Positions 20,881-32,500 of a stretch of 64,000 nt of DNA are shown here, piece after piece; position 1 is the stretch's first letter; every line of letters starts with the position of its first letter. The position numbers were made by a program, and so were the translations under genes. This stretch comes from Nipponacmea schrenckii (Eukaryota; Mollusca; Gastropoda; Lottiidae). The DNA is taken from the NCBI GenBank assembly GCA_030562195.1, contig CM060199.1, positions 20,976,338 to 21,040,337 on the forward strand, read 5' to 3'. Below the pieces are notes generated by a model that worked only from the letters and a program-made list of their open reading frames with translations, was not told where the DNA came from and did no database searches.

Positions 20881-22456
20881 TGTAATTGACATACGGTTCT
20901 AAAGGGTAGAGACTGATCCAAAATATCTTAATTATTGATAGAAATGTATAAACTTTGCAAACATGATGTCCCATGCATAGGCAGATGTTTTCATGAATTA
21001 TTTTATAAGTTGTCAAAGAAACAGTCAATGTTTCACTGCAATTTTGAACCAACCTTCCCGCTTATAGAATATTCACATCAAGTTAAACTTGTCAATCTTG
21101 ATATTCTTACCATGTTTTGTAAACGTGTGTTCCTGATGAGGATTTTACATCCAAAATATGTGTCAACAGACGTAAAAGTCAAAAATAAATACCATATTTT
21201 ATAATGATCTACTTATATTTCCATTCATCAATGGTTTCAAAATCTTATTGACTTAATCAAGCAACAATAATTTCTATATCTATCAGTCCTAGATAATTTA
21301 GATTAGATAGTGTCAAGATGATAATAAATTGAAATCAAATTATAAAAGGGTAAAAATTCTATTAATTTATAGTTGGTGACTGTTTGAAACCTTGTTATAT
21401 GCCATATTTGGTCATTTTCACTTTTCAGTACTATTCAAAAGCTTGTAAAAGAGCTGATCTTGTGATCAGAACCTTGTATTTCTAGCTTGACTGTAAATAA
21501 TCTAAAATTACTAATTAAATAACATATATAAGTATATCAATAAACAGTCAGATTTAAAACCTTATAAAAATAAATATTAAAATATTATATACATGGTTTC
21601 AATCTTCTATTTACTGCTGATGAAAACAGAAAAATCTTTTAAACTGTACTAAAATAATAATATTTTTTAAGTTATTGGACAAGGTTTCAATCTTCTCTTT
21701 CCTGTGGGTGAAAACCTAGTAAATAGTAAATACAAGGTAAACTATCTACACAGTCACAGCAGTCATCCTCTAGTATGTAAATTGTATGTGTTATGCTTTT
21801 GTTATACATTATTCAATGTAAATTAAGCACATTCCACAGTTGTTTGTGTTGTAGATAATACTGGTACAGTATGTGACTTACTGCTTTATAATTTCTGTGC
21901 TTAATTTCTTTTTCTATACAATGTTTGAATATTTCAACATTACTATTTAATAAATACTTATGTAGATAGTAATTTCTTTTGTTTTCTCTTCAATGGTTAT
22001 AGATTTGGGTTCACCCTTGCCACCAAACATTTTTTTAAATCTTAAAACATTTTGCAAGTGAAAGGCTTGAATTTTATTTCACTATTAGATAGGACCATTT
22101 AAATTGGTATAGTGGACTTTATTCCCTCAAAGTAGACATAGAAATACTAAAAAAAGAAAATTTCCTGTTGGAAACTTGTGAACCACCACCAAATCTCTCA
22201 ATTTTAAATCTAAATAGATGAAGTACATTTTGCAAGCTCAATTAGCCCTCTAGTTACAAGTGGAATCAGTAACATGCCAAATCTAAAGCACAAGTAGTAT
22301 AGCCTTGGTTGGTTCACTGATCCCATCTGAATACTAGTCATCTATTCCATGTCAACTCTGTCAACCATTGAGCCAAAGGAAAAGAACAAAATAAGGCACA
22401 TGCCATAATGACACAACCAATTCCACAGAATGACACAAATTCCAGGGAATATTCAA
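20881..22456. other. Intergenic stretch, nothing recognised
   Basis: Contains an 89-codon frame at 20935-21204 with no recognisable domain and two similar segments (AAGGTTTCAATCTTCT and ATGGTTTCAATCTTCTAT, 21594-21700). Otherwise simple AT-rich sequence between the convergent 3' ends of SPAST and SDCCAG8. Confidence 0.35.
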
Positions 22457-22781
22457 TTTCTAAATGACATTAAATCATCTCATGTAGTCAGCCTTGGGAG
22501 CTTTGTCGTAACTGACTATCAGAGGGGTAATGCATGTTCGCAGTAAAGTCTACCTGTCTGCTGCCTTCTATTTTTGTGGACGGTCTGTTGGTCGGGTGGT
22601 CTAGACGGTTGAAATGTATTGCTAGTGATTAGGTGCCTGACTCTGAGATCGCTGGTTCCAAACCCATTTGGGTATCAGCCAATTTTCAGCACTAGAATCT
22701 GTGCTATACCATGAAAGTGTTATCCCAATAACAAAAATATTGTTGCAACACCACTTTCTAAATGACAATAAATCATCTCAT
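22457..22781 (+). mobile_element. tRNA-headed SINE (family 2) with 27-bp flanking direct repeats
   Basis: Direct repeats TTTCTAAATGACATTAAATC (27 bp in all, one mismatch) lie at 22457-22483 and 22755-22781 and look like a target-site duplication. Between them a tRNA-like head carries GGGTGGTCTAGACGGTTGAA and a box-B-like TGGTTCCAAACCC, followed by an unrelated tail. Confidence 0.65.
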
Positions 22782-23546
22782 ATTCAATTTGTTTATTAAT
22801 AAATAGTAAATAGTGTAAATACAAAAACAAACGGTATCACAGTTATAAATTAGGCCATTTATACAAATAGCTTTCAAGCTTAAAGATACTACAAATAATA
22901 AACATGCATCTTTGAATGGATAAAAGATTAGAGACATAACCTGGTGTTGTATTATGCACGTCCCATTAGGTTATAAATTTTACCCAATCACAGTGTGTCA
23001 TGTAAAACCTGCATATGGGAGAACACATCGGACCTAGTAACCAGAATCAGGACACGAGGATAATTAGGAGATATTTTAAATGCGTGACATTGCAAAACCA
23101 ATTTTCTATAGTGGAAAATATCAGTACCCTTTACGTCATTTGACTGATTAATTTAATAAACTCCAATATAGTTCTATCATTTCTATGACATAAGAAGAAC
23201 AGGATACCTACAGATGGTAAAACCTGTTATTTGTCTGAAAAAAAGGGAATTGTGGGATAAAGAAACCTGAATGAGAAAAACATGCAAGTCTCTATTGGTT
23301 TCAATATCACATTATATTATAAGTATTTTATCAAGAAATAGGTTTCACATGACAGGCTTTGATTGGTTGAAAATAACATCATTAACAAGATTTTGGTAGA
23401 AAACTTCTTAGATTGCAATGTCAACTAAAACTATCAGAAAACTAAAAGATAAGGAATCATATCCTATTTTAATTAGATTGACGACATTGTAACTGTTGAA
23501 TATAAAATAGAACAGCACTGGACGGATTACATAAAAAATCATTTTT

Positions 23547-26500
23547 CTAATCTTCCTCATCATCTTTAGGAGACTGGCCATGGATAAATTGAGAATGTAT
23601 TTTTAGTCCACTAGCTAGATTATCTTCAGTATTAACAGTTTTCAGTATCTCATCTACAAGGTTTCTATTAGGACTACCACTACAAAATGTCACTACTTTT
23701 TTCTTGTCCAGCTGAAAGAATTGAGACCTTAAAAACTCTACTTCTCTAGCTAAAATCTGTCGATGTCTCAATAATTTACTTTGAATTCCTAAAATTTCAA
23801 CAATCTGAAAAGAAAGAATGTATGTTTTTTATTAAGTTGGGCTCTGGTTCATAAGCAGTTAAAAACATCTGTTGCAGTCCTGACTACTTGAATGGTAAAG
23901 CATTAAAACTTATTAATGCTCCCCTTCATAAACAATCTTTCGTTTCATGATTAAACTAATCTATACTACTGAGAGATGGCAATTTGTACAAAACTGGTAA
24001 AAAATAGTCTGCATGATTTTAACTGAATAAATCTTCAATTTTAATGTTGCATTTAGAAATTCCAGATATGAATACTAGACGCAATTTCTGACTTCATGTT
24101 CAAAAAAGATTCAATTTTGCATGATGGCTTAAAATGGATAATCACTCTGCTATGATAGGGATTTTCTACCAGGTAGTTTTTGGCCAACATTCCTTGCATT
24201 GATCTTTCCTGAATTATCTGTACCCATTTACAGTTGGGTGGACTGGAATTATGAGATAACTTATTCAAGACCATCAGACTTTCAAACACTAATCGAGATT
24301 AGAACTCACGTCCAATTTTCAACGTAGCCTATCCAAGCAAATGACATCATGACGTTAAGAACCAACACTCTAACCACTGTGCTATAGAACTCCAAACAGC
24401 ACTAATGGACATCTATTGTTGAATTCTAACAATGCTATACTATAAGGCAGCCATTTTACAATGTTGTTTTAATACTAACCTGCTGAGCCTGATGTTGAGC
24501 ATGTTCATCCATCATTTTCATTCGTTCTATCATTCTTTCATGTACTCTACCATGTTGATCCGATTGATCATCTAGTGTAGCTAATCTTAATGAACTCTTT
24601 TCTAATCTTAATTTCATTTCTTCATTTTCTTTTGATAATGTACCAACTTCAGATCTTAAAAAAAGGTAAGCATAAGCACATTAAAGGGGAGTCATATACT
24701 AGTTTCGAGATAAATACTGGTGAAAAGTGTAAGTTTTGATAAAGTCAATGAAAATGAAAGTTGTACATCCTACTCTTCTGTAGCATACGGGCTAAGACTG
24801 GCATTTCCATGCAGTGTGTGTTAATTCTGTTGTTACGCCAATCAGGCACATGATTACATGTATATTATATAACATTTATTAGACAAGCATGTTTATATGT
24901 TAGACGCCATCTCTAGACTGACTCAAGGTAAGTATATCAGATGACATGTGCAAGATCAGTATTCATCACATTGTGCACTGTTGAAGAAGTACATATAACT
25001 AACCTGTGTTTTTTAGAGAATTTTTCAAGTTGAGTTGCCTGTTTTCTACATTCATCTCTAAGTTTTAATATTAGTCTATTCTGTCTGTTTAACATGACTT
25101 CCATTTCAGCTTGAGTTTGGGCTAAAAATATTAGGAAAATAGTCCATCAACAGATTTGTTTCTCCTTCCATGTTTTCAGAACAGCTTATGATTCAAGCAT
25201 GGTCAAATATTGAATAAACCCCCTCTAAATCTAAAACAGAAAGTGTTTATCTTCTAATTAAACTTACAATGTTTATCTTCAAGTTGAGCTAGACAGGCAT
25301 TAAGTTCATTCTCACGTTGTTTGGCATGGTTAGTGATAGATTTTAAATCTTCTAATCTTGTTTGTTCTAAACTGTTCTTAGATAGTTTACTTAGATGTAG
25401 CTACAATATTGCAACAACAACACAAATTATTGTATATGAAAAATGGAAAACAACAACAACAAAACATCACTAAAAGATAGATTCAGTCACCATTTTCTTT
25501 TTCACAAGAACTTATCTCAGGCTGTAGACAAATGTGTATTGAATAACTCTCATTTGCATACTTTTTAGTTCATGAGATTATCTTTTCAATTTAGCCCAAG
25601 CATTTGAGGTAGATGAGCAACTTAGCCAAATTACCGAAAGGAGTGAGAAATCAACAAGAGGTATATTCTACAACCAAGATCATAAAATTATATATTCACA
25701 TAGCAAAAATTTCACTTGATCTTACATTGACAAATGCTGTAGAACTGCAGGTTCAATACTTGAATCATTTTCAAGAAGTAAGGGAAGCAACTCTAAGCTC
25801 AATTGTCAAATTTAAACTAAACAAAAATCTTACATATATTAGCAGAAGTTTTAACATTGCTGTATAAAAATGAGCAAACAAGTTTAAATACCTCTCTTTC
25901 TAAAGATTGAGTATTGGTAGTTAAATGAATACATTCTTCTTTAGAATTAACCAATTCTCTTTCAGCTGTATACAGTCTTCTTCTTAAATCTTCTATCTCT
26001 AGTTTCATTTTACTCTTGTCCTTCAAATATAATATATACATCAAACAACACTTATTTATGTTCTACCATACATAAAGATCATTAAAATATTTGCTAATTG
26101 AAACTGCATTATATTATAATCGGCTCTGATTGTGTCTTAGCTATAAGAGACAAGTAGTCTCTATCGCATTCTCAAGTCAACTGTTGACGGATCGACAACA
26201 TACAACCATGTTATATAATGTTGGCAAAAAAAACCCATTTCGATAATAAAGTTTTAAAGTTAATTGGAATACTAAAGCTACTAATAAACTGAGAGAAAAA
26301 TATCCATGTACAATTGAAATGGTTCAAACAGGAATGATGTACCAATTGACACTAATATTTATTTAGATATAAGGCTAGATGTGGATATATTTATTTAACT
26401 GTATATCTGAATCCTTGGTTTGAAGACAGCTGCTTAATAATGTAGTTTGTATATTTACCTCATCTCTGGCTCTATGTAGTTTCTCGACCTCACACCTTAA

Positions 26501-29500
26501 CCTAGCAGCATCTTGTAGAGCATTAGATCTATGAATGGTTGTACTTGCTGTTTCAGTTCTGTACAGTTCATTCATCTATCAATAACAAAGAGCAAAGTTA
26601 AATTTGACTATTGAAGACAGACAAAGCTATATAGAAAACAATGATTGAAAAAAGTATTTGTATATTATTTTTCTACCTACAATCTGTTGCTGATGAATTT
26701 TAAAGCTTTGATCAAAAAACATTTTACATTCCATTCAATATGCTTTAACTATCCATTCAAATTGCATTACAAACAAACAAACAAACTGTTAGACTTTAAA
26801 TGAAATGAAATATATAGAGTTTATGTCCTTCTCTTCTGCACCTTATGGTCTAATGAAGATGGGCAAGGTCATGAAGTGTGCAATGAGCAAATTTTTTGCC
26901 AGAACAGCAATCTTTTGCGATTTCCAACTTTTGCAGTAGAGTAGGACGTAAAACTCCATTCATTTAACTTAATTTCCAACTTTCGAGGAATCTTTAAAGT
27001 GCACAGCCTGTAGCAAATGGGGCCTCTGTTTATTGTCCAATCGGAACGATTAGACTTTTTTCCATGTAAGTCCCTCGGACCTGCAGCACTGCGGCTCCCG
27101 TTAAGTTTTTTTAGGATAATAACTATCTGAAAAGATGTTGAATTTCCTGCATACAATAGAATTACCGTAAAAAACTATTTAAACACATACCATAGAAGTT
27201 TCTGTATCACATTTCTTCAATTGTAATTTAACATCATCTAATTCATGTATCAAACTCTCTTTTTCTCTCTCATTTCTCTCCATTTCATATTGAATTAAAG
27301 CAAACTTATCTGTTACTTCTTTTAACTGAAAAAAATCATACCCATTGAAATAGACAAACATGGACATAAGGAATAGACCTAGATTATGATTATTTTAAGT
27401 TTGTTAAAGGGATACTACATCTTAGCATGAACATGAAATTTATCAGTGAACTTACCTGGTGTCATAAAGTAACAGAATCCCTTAAAATCTGGAAAACTCA
27501 CAAAACTAAATCAATTTTAAAAACCATGTCATCGATTTATTAAGCGTTTTTCAATAATCAAATGCAACTTTATTTATAACTAGAATTGCTTACAATTATG
27601 AACGTATTTCGAGAGCCTTAAAATATTATGTAGGCTAAATTTGCAATGACCTACATCTAGACAATATATTGAATATCATTCTTAGCTAGTTTTCAAAGTC
27701 ATAAGATAAAGGTCACACCTTCCGTAACGGTTAATGATGGCGAAAATATGAAAATTATCAATTTTTGCTGTATTTAAGTACACTTATCTCTATGAATTTT
27801 TTAAGTAAGCCGTAGCCGTTAAAGTGACCTAATTTTAAAAAAATCGAAATTTAAACAATTCGAAAGAAAATACGAAATTTGAAAATCGGTCTCCAAGAAA
27901 AGGTAGATAATGATCCATTGTATCTATGTGCTAAATTTCATCAAAATCGGTCTATCAGTAGTGTCTGAATTTCGGATTTAAGAATTGTAACGAAAATTCA
28001 AAATGGCGGCCTATTTGGCAGCTTGACCTAATTATTTAGGTCAAATCAATTGACAAATTATTTATAAAACAGTTTTCACTTTTCACCTAGCAGTTATAGA
28101 CCGGAAGTTACGTAATTACGTCATTTGAGGCTAAACCGGAAGTGGAATTTTTTTTTTCACATTTTTTCAAAAATTATAATCATATCGCCTATCAACTTGT
28201 AAAGTTTCAAAATTTTCCATTTATATTAAACGAGAAATCACGGTCTGAAATTTTTGCCGATGACTCTTGAATATTGAATTGCAAATCGTGGGTAAAATAT
28301 TTAACCTAATTGCATAAAACCTATATATGTTAGTTGACAAATACATTGAAGTTTTCAAATCTGAAAATCCAGTCATAATCGAACTGAAAATAAACTTGCT
28401 AAAGCAAAAAAACCTCAACTTCCGGTTCTCACTTCCGGTCAGAGATAGAACTTTTTGTTTTATTTGATAATAGAAATCATTCTAAGATCAACTGTAGATT
28501 TAGAATTTCTGTACCTTTTACCAGTTTGTCTGCAAACTCATCCAAGAATCGCAAAAAAAAAAATAAAATAAAATAATCCGAACGATTACAATACGTTTTC
28601 GCCAAAGTCAAAATACGTAATTACTTAGTGTTTTTAATATTTATTTATTTTTAGTATGTTATTTATGGCAGCAGGTATATATTTACTGATGAACAGAGCA
28701 CTTATTGACCAAGTTTAAAATTTTCAAATTTTATGTTTAGTCTAAGACTTATTATCCCTTTAATAAACAACTAATAAAAATTCTCACATTGAGAGTCACA
28801 AGAGCAGAAAAACTATAGTATGGTGATTTTACTGAGCTAAGTTAATGTCCACAAAAGTTTCAATGTAGCAAATAATGTAGTCATTAATCTAAATCCTTGT
28901 GAATTGACAAACATACCAAAGGTCAAATACTGAGCTAATGTTTTTAAAAGATTTTATTGTAGCAGATGTAAAAATATTTCCTAATGATGGTACCCCAAAT
29001 TTAAATCCTAGTGTATTGACTGACACATTAAAAGCCATAAAGGCATTGATCTAGATTATAATGATTTTATAAAGAGTATTGAAAAAGATTTGTAAAATTT
29101 TCAATAAATCCAAGAAGCAGGCTAACTTAATTATACTGATTTTATTAAGTTTATATCTGGAGAACTTTCCATGTGGCAGATATAAATTTTGCAATTGCAT
29201 GGTGCAGAATACCAACAATTCTTGTGTATTGAGCAACATATTGAGTCATTTCTCTCACAGGGATCAAAATCTACAGTTATTCTAACCCTAAAGAAGTCTC
29301 AAAAACTAAGGACCTAGGTTTTCAGATTCAAACAATTTCTGCATTTGACTAAAACCATCAGATGCATCAGTTAGACATTTGAAATTATATTTCAAAATGA
29401 TGCATAGCCCCCATTTGATGCCAAATCAAAAATAAATTGCCAGAAAAAATTTTTTAAAATACCTTAATATTGAGGTCTTCTATAACTTGTTTACATTCTC

Positions 29501-32500
29501 TTCTAACTGACTCTCTTTCTGATTCCAGTGTCTCATGATATCGTAATACCTGAACCTCAAATCTCTCTCTCATTTTACTTAATTCATCAGCTAATTGTTC
29601 TTTTTCTACTAATGCCTAAATATACAACAATTTTCATCATATAATTTTCTTTTTCTACTAATGCCTAAATACACAACAAAGTTCATCAGCTAATGGTTCC
29701 TTTTCTACTAATGCCTAAGTACACAAAAAAATTGTTCTTTTTTTCCTACAGCCTAAATATACAACAAATATTCATCAGATAATTGTACTTTTATTACTAA
29801 ATCCTAAATATACAGCAATATTTGTAAGATAATGATAATTTTTTTACTAGACCCAAATTATACATCAAAATTCATCAGCTAATTGTACTTTATAATTAAA
29901 GCCCAAATATACAGCTAAATTCGTTAGATAATTTTTCCTTTTTACTAGACCCAAAATATACATCAAAATTCATAAGAAAATTGGTCCTTCTCTACACAAG
30001 CCTAAAGATACAACAGAAATTCATCAGATAATTGTTCCTTCTCTACAAGAGCCTAAATATACATCATCAGATAATTGTTCTTTGTTTCTTCTTTACCCAA
30101 CATGGCCAATATATCAATATCATAAAATATATTTTACCTCAGTTTGTTCTAGTTGAGCTGTTTCTACTAAACATATTCCTTTTTTCATTTGTTGATATGC
30201 CTCCTCTTCTCTTCTAGTCATTTCATTCAACTTGTTTTTAAGACTGGTTATATGTTCCATTAACTCATCTCGTTCTCTTTAAAAACAAAATAAATCTTAC
30301 TGGGGCAAGACAGTAGTAAAAAAAAATTCCAATTCCGTTTTTCAATTGAGAATGTTATACAGGACAAAGTCCAAAAAGATGATGTGTAATTGACAACAGT
30401 TCAATCATGCTGTGTAACAAGTACTTCTATAGCAAAATCCTTGATCAGGAGAAAGAATAAAATATATTGCAACTGGAATCGGTTGCAACTGAACATTTGA
30501 AATAAGCTCAAAAATGAAATGATACGCCTAAATAAATAGGCTGATGAACATTACATTAATTCAGTAGAATTTGTAAATTTAGTAAAAAAATAAATTCTAA
30601 TCTTATCCAACTACCAGTATGAGGGCAAAAAAAACTTTTTAAATAAGGCTAAACTTAGATTACAGAATGAAGAATTAAAAGAAAATTGTGCCAATTTAAA
30701 AGGATAAAAGGTCTTAGAATGAACATAAATGTTGAACATTTTAAACTTAGCTAATAAGAGCTCTATTCATCAGTAAATATACCTGCTGCCATAAATTACA
30801 TACAAAAAATAAATAAATATCCAAAAAACTAAGTAATTATCCATCAAGATGCGTTTGATTATTGAAAAGATCATAACAAATTGATTAAGTGTTTTCAAAA
30901 ATGACTTTTCAAGAGTTTAAGGGATTCTGTTACTTTATGACACCATGTAAGTTCACTGATGAATATATACTCATAATGACCATTCTTGAGAACTAAAATT
31001 TTATTTTCATGCCAAGACAAAGTATCAATTTAAATGGCAGCCTACAGAATGAATAAAGAATTACATATATTACAATTGACATAACAGGCACACTTACTTT
31101 GTTAATCTGTCTATAGTTTGTTGATATGTATTACGTTGAGATTGTGTAAGATACATATCTCCTGCTAATCCAGCATCATGTGTTGGTATACTATCATGTA
31201 TCCTTAACTGCGATCTTAAATCTTCTATTATTTCTTCTAACCTGTGTACTTCACTCCTGGAATATTATATAATTAAATTGGTACTGTTATACTAATTTCA
31301 GTAAGTTTCAAGACAGAATGAGTCAATACCTTAGTTGACATTAGCTCAGTAATTAAGGAATTGGTCTGTCATCAGACAGATTTGTACAGAAGGTTAATCC
31401 ATCTTAAACAGATTGTAAAAGTTTTTTCTCAGCATTTGTAGATTTGAGACACTGATAAGATTGATTTGAACCATTCCTCTATTCTCCATAACAGCAATAC
31501 AGGAAAGGCTCTTAGATGTTAGCAGCTTCAGATTTGTTTTAATTGCAAGAACTAATGAAGTCGATTTACTTACCTTGAGTTTCCAAGTTGAGCTTCTAGT
31601 CGTTCAGCTTTAACAGCATGTAGAGAACTCAATCTGGACTGCAAAAATGAATAAATGAATGAATGAATGAATGAATGAATGAATGAAAGAATGAATGAAT
31701 AGCCAAATGGTCTTCCATAAAATCAAATGGCAATGACTTTCTTTGATCATGAATACTCATATACAACTGGGTTGACTGTAAGTAGTAAAAATGTGCCAAT
31801 TTAAGAATGAGCAGTCGAAATATGCTTGAAAAGAATAAAAAAATTTCCATATGGTCTCCCTATTAAAAAATTTTGCCTTACCAATTCAATCTGCCATTTT
31901 TTATAGTCACTCTTTACATCATTATCTAATATATCATTAACCATATCCCCTTTTAACTGGAATAAAATGTTAATAATTTCCAAAATCATGGAAAAGCAGC
32001 TATGCATTATACAACTTATACCAAAAGGAACCAATGAATTGTGTGTAAATTTCATTGAAATTTTGAGGTGCTGTAGTCAAGAGATAAAAAACAAACAAAT
32101 AATTTTCTCAAGTTTCAATAATCTTGTATGATATCCAAAATAAAACTTATCCTTAAAGACTATGCAAACTATTATAACATTATTCCATTAATTGAAATGA
32201 GACTTTCCAGATTTATTGGAAAGTAAGAAAGGGCATGCCTATTTGGAATTCTATGGTAAAAATACGTAATCCTTACTTTCTTGATGTCTCCACCTTCTTG
32301 AATGATCTCATGTATTACCGTAGTCTTCAATTCTTCATGTAAAACTTTATTTTCTTCTTGTATTTCTTTTAATTTTAAACGTAAGATTGTCAACTCTTCC
32401 TGTATCAATGAAGAAAAGCAAGGTTTAGAAATTCTAAGACTATTGTTTTGTGCTCAGTAAACATACCAATCAAAGTGACAAAATTTTACAAATAAAATAT

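Noticed and set aside
20935..21204. 89-codon frame in the SPAST-SDCCAG8 interval
   Set aside because: No recognisable motif and no flanking splice sites that extend it into a gene.
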